A DNA stretch of 18,748 nt from Stramenopiles sp. TOSAG23-3 (taxonomy: Eukaryota > Sar). A program made the translations under genes and the position numbers. The stretch lies in contig LT642419.1 of the NCBI GenBank assembly GCA_900128585.1, forward strand, positions 1-18,748, in the 5' to 3' direction. Each line of letters starts with the position of its first letter. Position 1 is the stretch's first letter. The notes below the pieces were generated by a model. It searched no databases. It was not told where the DNA came from and saw only the letters and a program-made list of their open reading frames with translations. Shown here piece by piece: positions 9,446 through 18,195 of the stretch.

Positions 9446-10041
9446 ATTTTATCCCCGGGCGGAGTACAATTAAAATATATAATATTGCATTTATATACAC
9501 AGTACAGTATTATTGACGACTAAATACAAAGTACATTAAAATGACAGTTCAATATTTCCAAACAAGTAGTAAAAGAATAGCATGGAAACTAAGAAATAAA
9601 ATATAATAAGGAAAACCATTCGAATATATTTCCAATAATTTTATAAAACAGAAAGATAAAGAAAGAGAGGAGAGATGTAAACTATTCTTCCGGGAGAAGA
9701 AGGTTAAGATAACCACCATGCACTTCAAAATTAAATGTAAACATAACTTAAAGTGGGACCGTTTCTCATTATGTCCGTTGTATACACTAATCTTCAATTA
9801 TTGATGAACTGTCATGAAAATCCATTTCATGAAGTTGAGCTTTGACAATAATTATAATAATAATAAAAGCTACCAACGACAACAATATAACGTCGATTAC
9901 AAATTTCCCAAGCATTTAAGATCGAACTATAACAAGTAAGAAATATTGATGACGCTGGCTTTAAAGAACGGCATTATCTAACACGAGCATCGTACAAAAG
10001 AACGAGAAGTCGCAACTAATCTCGGCTAACCAAAAACAACA

Positions 10042-10872
10042 ATGAGCAGAACTAGAGATGTCTTTGCACAGGAATTTTTGTTCAATGAAAGTATTGCAAA
10101 CATTAAAAGTCTCGAGCGCGAAATAAAAACATTAAAAATCGATGTTTTAGTTGCGAAAGAATGTGGTAACAGGCTAAAAGCGATGCATGACTCTTTCAAA
10201 ATTTCCGATGGTTTTATTTGTGGAACATTCAATGAATGTGAAAGACAACTTCAGGACGTTGACCACCCGATGCATCATAATTATGCCCTGTTCATGGCAT
10301 GCAAAACACGCGATTTTAACGCCGTGTCGTGGGCTTTAAAGACCGGGAAAAAAATAGAAATAAGTCACGATAGAGTGAAGCATTTAAATGAAAATTCTAG
10401 TTATGAGCCCAATTGGTTCCCTTTCAAATCAAGACAACAATCATCTGCCCATGTTGGGTGCGGGTCGAAACCCATAATGGCTTTGTTAATAGACAGTGGT
10501 TGGTCTATTTTAAGACCCGACCGAATGGGAAAACTTCCTAGTGATTTGGCATTAGAAGAGCAATTAACAGGGCAGTATAAGTGGTTGAAAATACAGCAGG
10601 TCACACAAAAAGAAGAGAGAGATGAACGTCGGTTTCAACACAGGCTTTCCCTTGTAGATAAAATTCTACAACAATATAGTGCAAATTTGTTCAGAGCTGA
10701 TGAATTTACGCTCAACAGACTTTTGAGTTATGCAATTGATTTAATGTCCTATAATCGGGTAGTGTATCGTAATATATCGTTCCGTTTAGAGGGTGAAATT
10801 ATCGTCAAAAATAGAATGTCTTTGACCCGTTTACGTAAACTCCTGGGACAAAAGCTAAAAAGCAGGTTCTAG
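10042..10872 (+). CDS. Ankyrin-like protein with coiled-coil ends, 276 aa
   Basis: A single-exon frame starts at ATG with A at -3 (aacaATGag) and ends in TAG. Residues 14-46 form a short coiled coil (ESIANIKSLEREIKTLKI). Residues 78-105 (YALFMACKTRDFNAVSWALK) and 123-170 (CGSKPIMALLIDSGWSILRP, then GKLPSDLALEEQ) resemble degenerate ankyrin repeats, lacking the usual TPLHxAA core. Residues 175-275 are basic and helical (EERDERRFQHRLSLVDKILQ). Ankyrin units bind protein partners, so a small adaptor is plausible. It is transcribed away from the ankyrin/FN3 gene across a 1.35-kb gap. I see no FN3 segment here, and clear kinship between the two proteins cannot be shown by eye. The ankyrin call is moderate; the gene itself is well supported by length and composition. 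Confidence 0.78.
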   Translation: MSRTRDVFAQEFLFNESIANIKSLEREIKTLKIDVLVAKECGNRLKAMHDSFKISDGFICGTFNECERQLQDVDHPMHHNYALFMACKTRDFNAVSWALKTGKKIEISHDRVKHLNENSSYEPNWFPFKSRQQSSAHVGCGSKPIMALLIDSGWSILRPDRMGKLPSDLALEEQLTGQYKWLKIQQVTQKEERDERRFQHRLSLVDKILQQYSANLFRADEFTLNRLLSYAIDLMSYNRVVYRNISFRLEGEIIVKNRMSLTRLRKLLGQKLKSRF

Positions 10873-10943
10873 AAAACGGGAAAATAACTTTAAAAACAAT
10901 TAATTATTTCTGTTATTTAGAAGTATAAGGATTAGGGTACGAC

Positions 10944-11086
10944 GAAGCTAAATTTAATTACTTAAATAACAGCCAATTTTTCTTGTTTCGAAGTATAAAA
11001 TGCTTAAGTTAAATACTAAAATGTAAGGGGAATTAGTATGAGGAAGCTAAATTTAATTACTTAAATAACAGCCAATTTTCTTGTTT
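10944..11086. repeat. Pair of 44/45-bp direct repeats
   Basis: Bases 10944-10988 and 11043-11086 are identical except for one T in a homopolymer. Each begins gaagctaaatttaattactt and ends agccaatttttcttgttt (one T fewer in the second). The period is 99 bases. A shorter match (aataacagccaattttt..tgttt) occurs at about 3234-3257. The pair sits just downstream of the ankyrin-like gene, so it may lie in its 3' untranslated region. Confidence 0.85.
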
Positions 11087-11089
11087 TTA

Positions 11090-11635
11090 GTATTATTTAC
11101 GGGTGCAACCTGTCGATAAACCGGCGTCGCTTAAAGAGGACTTCAATCGCATGTTCGGCATTTTTCTCCCCACATGTTCCAGCTTTGATTTATGAAACAG
11201 CACTGTGTTACTGGTGATTGTTTTCTTTTCAGTGAATCTCTTAGATATGATCGGAATTGGATTCAAACCTGTTGGGAGTTATATTCGGTGCAGTGTTCAA
11301 AAGTGGAGATTGCCGGGTTTTGATTTTGTTGTGTGTTCGTGGTATTCTCGGCGATTGATATACGCTGTCTCATCTGCTGTTGGTCTGCTAAACCGCACGG
11401 TTCTCGTATGGCCCCCGAAATGTACCCGGTAGGAAACTATGATCGCTAGTTGATTATAAACAGCTACACCATGTTTCCGCCCGACTCATTGGCATAATCC
11501 ATCGACAAAGGCGATCCGTGGTATGAAAATCAATGTGGACATCGGTGCCATTATCACCAGTCCTCAGGACAATGAACCGTGCTTGTTTGCCCTGGTCGAA
11601 AATTTTCTCAGGTCCTCCTAATTTTGTCTACTATT
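11090..11635. other. GC-richer stretch with interrupted minus-strand frames
   Basis: Base composition rises relative to the surrounding spacer. On the minus strand an ATG-less frame of 57 codons runs 11627-11454 (segments GPEKIFDQGKQARFIVLRTG and DVHIDFHTTDRLCRWIMP). A different frame takes over to a TGA at 11297-11299 (YRVHFGGHTRTVRFSRPTAD). Both look like real protein but need a frameshift or intron to connect. The plus-strand frame at 11205-11432 is less convincing. It may be a decayed gene or unplaced exons; no family is recognised. Confidence 0.35.
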
Positions 11636-12847
11636 TTAACCAGAAAAAAGCCCTACGTCAACTTTGATACTTTGCAGGTCTGTAGGAAGACTTTCATCAT
11701 CGGTGTCATTTTTCTTCTTGAATTCCGGACCTCCAGAATGGTCAGTCTCATCATTTTCATCATCGCTAAGAGTTTTACCTTTAAATTTTTCAGTAGCAGC
11801 ATTATCATCATCCAAAAATAGTTCGGCATTCATATTGTATAGCTCCCGACCGCTGAGATACTTCTTCTTCGTTGAATCCCCCTTTTTATCATTTGCTTTG
11901 TTTCCTTTTGCAAAATCCAATCTTCGATTATTACGAATTGATAACCAGTTGAAAAACGAATCCTTTGTGACAGGAGTGCCACCAGACTTCATTTGTGATC
12001 GTTCTTCTTCAATCAACTCTTCAATGGGTATGCCCCCCTTCGCTCGGACTTCTTCCTTTTCTTTTTTCGCCTTCAAAATATGCTCGCTAAGAGTTTTAGT
12101 GGCCTTTGTAATGATTGTTTTACCAATAATTTCTTCAAGAAACACTGTCCGCGCCAAGCCTTTGTCAGATCGGACAATGGCGGTGACATGCTGGATATCT
12201 AGTACCTGACCTAACTTGAAATGGTTTCCCCAAGTTTTTGCATAGTCACTTTTGATAATGTACCAAAGAGGAAATTTAGTGCTCCCATCTGTCAGCTGCA
12301 CATAAAGAAAAGAGGACCCATCTTTTTGAGGAGTAACCATTGCGTCGCGTTTTATATATTGTGCAACAATTCGGCCAAACTCTCGCTTCGATTCACACTC
12401 CCTTGCCCTATCCAAATCTGTTATTGGTACAGCGAAGTCAATTGCCCGTTGGCGTGCGTTTTCTTCTTCCGCTGCCTTGATTGCTTCCGCCTTTTTCTTT
12501 TTTTCTTCCCTTTTTGCTTTCTTTGCATTTTGCATTGCCTTGGCTGCCTGCGGACCTAATAGTGCCATCAACTCTTTGTCACGTTTAGCTTTTGCTTTTT
12601 TTAGCCTGCGTTTTTCTGCGTCAGCTGCGCTTTGCGTCTGGCCTTGTTTTAGTAACCCCGCACGTTGCTTTTGAACGTTCACTTGCTGCTGAATAAATTT
12701 CTTAACCTTAGAACTTTTATTTTTGTTTTTCATTCCAAAGGTTTTGTCAACAACCATTTTTGTCACACCTTGTGCTGCTTTTGCCTTTTGCAGTTTTGAC
12801 ATTTTTTTCTTCTTTACCTTCCCCCCTCCCTGCTTTTTCGTTGGCAT
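11636..12847 (-). CDS. DFRP1/Tma46 (ZC3H15)-like protein without CCCH fingers
   Basis: The 403-aa protein is read from the ATG at 12847 (A at -3, MPTKKQGGGK); an upstream ATG at 12868 would add seven residues. The N-terminus carries the family hallmark DKTFGMKNKNKSSKVKKFIQ (34-53) followed by a Lys/Ala/Glu-rich helix (75-135). The C-terminal third (272-345) matches the region that contacts the GTPase DRG1 in this family (IPIEELIEEERSQ, SGRELYNMNAELFLDDD), then an acidic tail ending VDVGLFSG. ZC3H15 and yeast Tma46 normally have two CCCH zinc fingers between these parts. Here residues 137-260 contain a single cysteine and instead show a beta-rich segment (FLYVQLTDGSTKFPLWYIIK, FKLGQVLDIQHVTAIV) with the strand rhythm of an OB fold. 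By homology it should act with a DRG1-type GTPase on ribosomes; the altered core makes its RNA-binding mode uncertain. Confidence 0.85.
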   Translation of the reverse strand: MPTKKQGGGKVKKKKMSKLQKAKAAQGVTKMVVDKTFGMKNKNKSSKVKKFIQQQVNVQKQRAGLLKQGQTQSAADAEKRRLKKAKAKRDKELMALLGPQAAKAMQNAKKAKREEKKKKAEAIKAAEEENARQRAIDFAVPITDLDRARECESKREFGRIVAQYIKRDAMVTPQKDGSSFLYVQLTDGSTKFPLWYIIKSDYAKTWGNHFKLGQVLDIQHVTAIVRSDKGLARTVFLEEIIGKTIITKATKTLSEHILKAKKEKEEVRAKGGIPIEELIEEERSQMKSGGTPVTKDSFFNWLSIRNNRRLDFAKGNKANDKKGDSTKKKYLSGRELYNMNAELFLDDDNAATEKFKGKTLSDDENDETDHSGGPEFKKKNDTDDESLPTDLQSIKVDVGLFSG

Positions 12848-13339
12848 GTTGTACGGGTGAAAACACAAAAGTATAACAGAAGCTTAACACGAATATTCTT
12901 GCACACTCTCCTTGGGGGAATCGAATGGGGTGTACGGTGTCCTTTGCGTGTATTTCAATTTCGGTTGCAAAACTACAGTAGCGGGGCGCGTCCAATTGCG
13001 TGGTCATATTCAAATTCCTCAACTCGCTTGAATCGAGTAATTATGTGTAATAAACCAAACAGTTTGGATAGAGTATAAGTCAATTTAAATCTGACAAGTT
13101 TAAAAAAAAAATTATTATTATTATTAATCCGATTTTGTGTGTATGTGTGAACTTTTTTTTAATTAAAAAACTAGCAGGGAGTTAGTGTTACGCAAAATAA
13201 CATTGAATAACAAATAAAAAAATGACGGAATTTTTTTTAATTTTAACCAAAAAAAGTTCTATTTTATTTTCACTCTACGCATTTATATTGGACATTGTTA
13301 GTCTACAAGTACAATATTTCAAGTTTTTGAACACTATCG

Positions 13340-13776
13340 GCAACAAACCTTTGTACCCTTGCTCGGGGCATTATGAGATTACCGTGGCCCTGGTCAAGCG
13401 TATACAATATACGGTCGAAACCCTAGTCTCGTGCGTTTGCAATTCAACGTCGAATGCAATAGACCCCCGAAGATATAAATGTTTCCATCGCCGCCTGAGT
13501 TGTCGGGATAATTGGTGTAAGTGAACACCACCAAAGAAAAGAAAATACAGTATTGACTACTACTTCGTACACAAATATACGTGATAATAATTATATAAAG
13601 CTTATATAATAAAATAATATATAAAGAATCCCAACTGTCAAGTTGTGGATGATACCTTAGATACGTCGACTACCTTAAACGAACTATTAGAACGAGTCAA
13701 GACCTCTACTAATTGTGAAGCAATGAACAAGAAGAAGAGCGACGACGACGATAGAAGAATAAAGAGAGTCGATTGA
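13340..13776 (+). other. Candidate two-exon coding region, unrecognised
   Basis: A plus-strand frame carrying HYEITVALVKRIQYTVETLV reaches a textbook donor (tggt|GTAAGT at 13517). Using an acceptor ending aag at 13642 removes 126 nt and joins it in frame to VDDTLDTSTTLNELLERVKT and a Lys/Asp-rich tail (NKKKSDDDDRRIKRVD), ending in TGA at 13774-13776. The second exon has good coding character. The acceptor has a weak pyrimidine tract, the true start is unknown because the frame runs upstream into a repeat, and no family is recognised. It may equally be a transposon remnant. Confidence 0.25.
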
Positions 13777-13909
13777 ACGAACCACACTTGTAGAACACAC
13801 ACTTCACTACGTTCAGAGCAATAAGTGGTGGAAAACAAGAGAACGAGTTCGTAGCTTGTATCAAGTAAAACTACCAGTGTACTACATTCTTTAATATATT
13901 ATTTTTTTT

Positions 13910-14245
13910 TATAGAAGCTGTAGAATATACATTAAAATATGATCTTTTGTTGAAAAAAAAAAAGAAGGTGATTTTTACGTTTCAATGCTAATATTATGTT
14001 AATAAGTTTTCTCATTATTACCTGTAAATCGGCCCAGCGGGCCGACGGCATCGTGAAAATATAGGGCAGAGCAGGTAAAAAATTGAAGCAAGTTCTAAAA
14101 TTTCCTCATTATTACCCTGTTTTTTCACGATGCCGTCGGCTCGCTGGGCCGATTTACAGGTAATAATGAGAAAACTATTAACATAAGATTAGCATTGAAA
14201 CGTTTTTTTTTTTAAAGATCATCTTTAATGTATTCTACTCTATAG
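13910..14245. repeat. 336-bp foldback (MITE-like) element
   Basis: The inner arms 13977-14058 and 14122-14202 are reverse complements over about 82 bases with only about three differences, including the GC-rich block atcggcccagcg. Weaker outer arms (tagaatatacattaaa against tagaatacattaaa, reverse-complemented) extend the symmetry to about 13910 and 14245. The loop contains ttcctcattattaccctg (14102-14119), a near copy of a piece of the left arm (ttctcattattacctg). There is no open frame inside. Confidence 0.85.
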
Positions 14246-14765
14246 TATTTTCATTTTGTTCTGAACGAATTATTGTTTATCCTACTACTAGTCGAGAACC
14301 CCTAATAAAACCTTGAGCGTCCAGTTCAAAATCTTACTGTTAAACTCTTCCTATTAAAATTAATTATATTACAACATTTGCCGAAAAGGAAGTTTCTCCC
14401 AAATTTTCGAAATGCGAACTAAAAAAAATGTAGATGATTTTTGATCCCGAACAACGTGGTATTTTTGTGAGTGCTTATTTTTCTTTTTGAATCGTGTAGT
14501 ACTGTTGTCGTCTAAAACTTCATCATCATTTTATTTATATTATTTTCATCGCTTTATATGTGAATATAGTAATAAATATAACCTGGTAAAATAATTAGAA
14601 AACTATAATTCAGCAATAGTAATGCAGAAACAAGCGATACACGGGAAAAGCTCGCGGGAATCTATGTTTTCTGTCGCACAAACTGAACACCTTTCTTACC
14701 AAGGTATGCCTCAATGAAAACTGTTTTACATTACTGAGTACACACTTATAAAACGCGATAGAATA

Positions 14766-17700
14766 ATGGATTGCTCGAGACCATTCAGCTATGTGGCATT
14801 GCAAACGATCGAAAAGTTGGGGTTGGTGGCTGAAATAAATGAACGCAACCTTCAAAAATGTTGCAATGTTCAAAATCTTCCTAAGATAGCGAAAAGAGAC
14901 GTAAAATTAGAGAAACGAAGAGGGGGACTTGAACTTCAGAACAAAGTTGACCCTGCGAAAATATTTGGCATTAAAAATAATGTATTGGACAGCATGAATA
15001 ATTTTGCTTTTCGCAAAAAAAAGCAAATGCCCTGTGAATTTAAGAGCATAGTTTCTCCATTGATGCATAAAAGCAGAGATGCAACATGCAGAAAGAGATG
15101 TTTAGACGTTGATCGCCGTATTAAAACATTCTACCCCAATGCTGGGCGTCTACCTCCGCCACTACCTTACTTTCTACAGAACCAAGTGGGAAATTTTCAG
15201 CCAGTTCTAAATTTATCTAATTGGGCTGTCGATGATGAAATATTCTATGAAATCTCACAGTATTCAAGTTTGAACAAGAAAATGATTTCTCTGGATTTGA
15301 GTAGGACCGAAATAACGTCTTTTGGACTTCAAACGCTGCACGTTTTGCAAAACTTAGAAGAACTTCAATTAAATTTCTGCAAAAGTCTGTGTTCTAAATC
15401 ATTGGAAGTGCTTGCAAAAGCTATCCTTGATGGTGGCCTTACCAATTTTAGATCTCTTGACATTGATAATTGCCTTATCGGCACAATATCAGAGAGAGGC
15501 CTGTTTTTATTTTGCTGTGCAGTGAATACAAACTTGACACATCTGAGTATGATCGATGCGGCATATCTGAATGAAAAAGCGTTGCTGGCTGTGACAAAAT
15601 TTTGTCTCAATTTGGTATCTCTAAATTTAAGTGGGGTTTCCGTTAGTGCTTATACAATGCGTTCGATCTTGACATGTTGCAGGCATTTAAAGGAGATCAA
15701 TTGTCGCGCGAGTTCTAACATAACCAGTCAAAGTTTTATCACAGAATCTGCATATAACGGGCTGGTTTTAATTATTCAAAATTCTCTTTCCTATGTCTCG
15801 TTGCATAAATGTATTAGTTTAAATAGTACTAGCATTGGTTACCTGTCTAGGGGGTCTGGTTTTCACCTTTTGTCTCTTGATATTTCAGATTGTTATGAGG
15901 TTGGGGACGGTGGTTTGCAGACAATCGGCGAAAATTGTTTTAATATTACCAGATTAAACATTTCCAACAATAGCAAAATTACAAACAAAGGAATTTTTGC
16001 TATCATTAGTCAACTGAAATTGTTAACGAATTTGCTAATGTCAAATCTTCGTAAAATAACAAATGGATCATTGCAATACATTGGGAGATCTAAAGTATTG
16101 CATAGGATGGAGGAATTAGACATTGGCAACAATAATAATTTGTGTGGCGACAGTCTTACTTTTTTAGCAAACCAAGCTAACAGCTTCCAAAATGCGATGA
16201 AAATTTTTCTTTTGAATGGATGTAAAACAATAACAAGAAAAGGTATTTTGTGTGCTCTAACCTACTTTTCCAATGTCCGTGTTCTTGATTGCAGAGATTG
16301 TCAAATAGATGATAAGACATTAGGTAAAATTGCAGCATTGTTATGCTCTACCCTGACTGCTTTAAAGGCTGGATACTCAAAGAATGTTCCATGTCACGGT
16401 GATGAAAATGGGCCAGGCAATAATGCTCTTTTTGTGTTAATAACAATATGCTCAAGATTAGAATCTTTAACTATTACCAATTGCCCTCAAATATCTTTGT
16501 CTTTTATGCAGGAAGATATTTCATTCCAAATTCCCAAAGTTCAGTCATCACTTGCATATTTAGATTTCAGTGGATGTGATGCGGTAAATATATTAAATCT
16601 AAAAAGATTTCTAAAATTGTTCCCAAACCTGAGGCATTTGAAAATTGATTATTGCAATATTGCAACCTCTTTTATGGGACCTATTTCAATTACAGAAAAT
16701 CGAAAGTATGTGCGGCAGGAAAAGCTTGTACTGGGATGGACGCCTGCTCCCCCTTCTTTTGAAGCGCAGGATGTTTATTTCTTTCATCTTCGAATGTTGC
16801 ACAGAGCTGCTACGAAAATTCAACGGAAATGGAATTTATATTTACATCTAAAATTACTGACAAAAACTACAATTCTTTTGCAAAAACACTATCGTGGCTC
16901 AAGGGCTAAATTGTTTTTCAGTAATTTGCGGAAGGAAAAGAAGAAATTATTGCAAAAGGCTAGTGCATTGAAAATTCAAAGATTTGCTCGATACTGTATA
17001 CACAGAAGAAATATTTTTAAATGCAAGAAGAAGAAAAATAAAATCAAAATGGCCGAAAAACTTATTTACAAAAAGTGGTCATGTAGAGTGCTAGAGAATT
17101 GTTTTGGGGTTTTAAGGACACTTTGGTACAACGGTAAAAGAATCAAATTATTTTTGTCGCGAATGCAAAAAGTCGCATTGAAGTCTGTCTGGAAAACCTG
17201 GATTAATCGTATTGGTGTTTTGAGAAATGGAATAGTGGCGTCTGTAATTCGTATTCAATGTTTCTGTAGATACATGATAGCTGTCCGAGAACTTGGCCTG
17301 AAGCGACTAGAGCATAAATGGAAGATGCGAAACTCTGCAACAGTAAAAATACAACAGTGGTGGAGGGGAGAATTGACAAGATATTTTATTTGGAAAAGTA
17401 GAATAGAAGCAACATGTTCTGGCGTCAATTGTAAAAAAAGAAGCCAGGTATCTACCTGGTTTAGCAACTGGTGCCTTGTCCAGACAATTAGGAGAAATCT
17501 TAACAAAAGAATAACTTCTGAATTAGCCATTAAAACAAACGAATGTCTAAGATGCGTTGACAAACTTGAGCAACTTCGACGTTGTGCAACATATCTCCCT
17601 GTTAGCGAGGGGACAAATAATTCTGGCATTTTCCCTCCTATACTACATTTAACGGAAAACCATTCTAGTTCTTCAGGTGTGGCTAAACATGACGGGGAAT

Positions 17701-18195
17701 TGCTATTGTGTCGAATTGAAGAACTATCCTCGTGTGTGCGGCTTCTAAAAGCGGAAACCATATGTCTTAACATGATGGCCAAAAGGACGAAGCGTCGGAG
17801 TTGCTTTACTTTGTCCTTTCAATCTTTCGTTGCAAGAAAATTATGCTTTTCTGTTATTAATTCAGTTTGTATACTTACAGTTAACAAGTAAGGCCATCTG
17901 CCAAAGAACCATTAGTCATCTGGTCATATGAGCAGTTCTTAGGAATTTTATTGTTTGCAGGTCATGGTATGTGACCAAATGTATTTGTTACATTCATGTT
18001 GCTGTTCTCGAGGATATCTTGTTGGAAACTTGTAAGAAAGCTGGACTGACCAAAAAAACTCAAATTGTGCCAACAGTCAACAGTATGTCTCTGAAATTTC
18101 ACCTTGCAATGCGAAAGTGGTACGAAGGTAACCTCCTCCGGGTCATTTGTTATATTAAGATTGGCAATTATCTATATATATATATTTTAATTTAA
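14766..18195 (+). CDS. Leucine-rich repeat / IQ-motif protein (2 exons)
   Basis: Exon 1 (14766-17887) encodes nearly all of a predicted 1118-aa protein; exon 2 (17961-18195) adds 77 residues. Residues 147-632 are a long run of cysteine-containing LRRs of the AMN1/F-box-LRR type (LEELQLNFCKSLCSKSLEVL, LLSLDISDCYEVGDGGLQTI, SLAYLDFSGCDAVNIL). No F-box is obvious in the basic N-terminal 140 residues. Five IQ-like motifs follow at about 680-698, 701-718, 732-750, 826-843 and 856-874 (AATKIQRKWNLYLHL, ASALKIQRFARYCIHRR, SATVKIQQWWRGELTRYF), predicting calmodulin or centrin binding. Between and after them, Trp-spaced helices (KSVWKTWINRI, STWFSNWCLV) recall Sfi1-type repeats. LRR plus IQ architecture suggests a cytoskeletal or ciliary scaffold. 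The last residues (GNYLYIYILI) look non-coding, so a further intron from 18128 may exist. Confidence 0.87.
17888..17960 (+). other. Inferred 73-nt intron in the LRR/IQ gene
   Basis: The donor is ttaacaa|GTAAGG and the acceptor is attttattgtttgcAG|gtcatgg, a good pyrimidine-rich match. The length is 3n+1. Unspliced, the frame hits TAA immediately inside the donor (17889-17891). Spliced, it continues for 77 residues in a frame with moderate coding character (HVAVLEDILLETCKKAGLTK). Confidence 0.65.

Larger units (their letters stand above)
8690..10041. other. Divergent intergenic region between two ankyrin genes
   Basis: This 1.35-kb stretch lies between the 5' ends of two divergently oriented ankyrin genes and so should contain both promoters. 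Nothing recognisable as a core promoter stands out from the AT-rich background. It contains an AAT trinucleotide run (about 9029-9044), a nested foldback (9088-9404), a perfect palindrome (9401-9445) and AT-rich sequence. The minus-strand open frames at 9238-9420 and 9549-9797 are low-complexity or lie within the foldback, and are not called. Confidence 0.5.
12848..14765. other. Intergenic region with repeats and a weak gene candidate
   Basis: This region separates two divergent genes (DFRP-like to the left, LRR/IQ to the right), so both promoters should lie here. It includes an ATT run (about 13111-13125), a degenerate copy of the hairpin repeat (about 13263-13345), a coding-like stretch at 13340-13776, and the foldback at 13910-14245. 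The sequence 14250-14765 is AT-rich with nothing recognisable. No tRNA or snRNA was found. Confidence 0.5.

Noticed and set aside
9549-9797. 82-codon minus-strand frame resembling a small membrane protein
   Set aside because: Hydrophobicity comes from AT-rich DNA; Leu/Phe/Ser-rich low complexity without a conserved feature.
11600-11640. A 23-nt intron joining the DFRP-like gene to the downstream minus-strand frame
   Set aside because: Far shorter than the 61- and 73-nt introns inferred here, and the joined product does not resemble the family tail.
11664-12209. 181-codon plus-strand frame antisense to the DFRP-like gene
   Set aside because: Its Phe/Ser/Leu-rich composition is what the complement of Lys/Glu/Asp-rich codons gives; the minus strand has clear family homology.
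12221-12674. Plus-strand frames rich in Phe and Cys inside the DFRP-like gene
   Set aside because: Same antisense effect of the Lys/Ala-rich helix; not membrane proteins.
17255-17782. 175-codon minus-strand frame inside the LRR/IQ gene
   Set aside because: Antisense to the IQ-motif region, with no recognisable content of its own.
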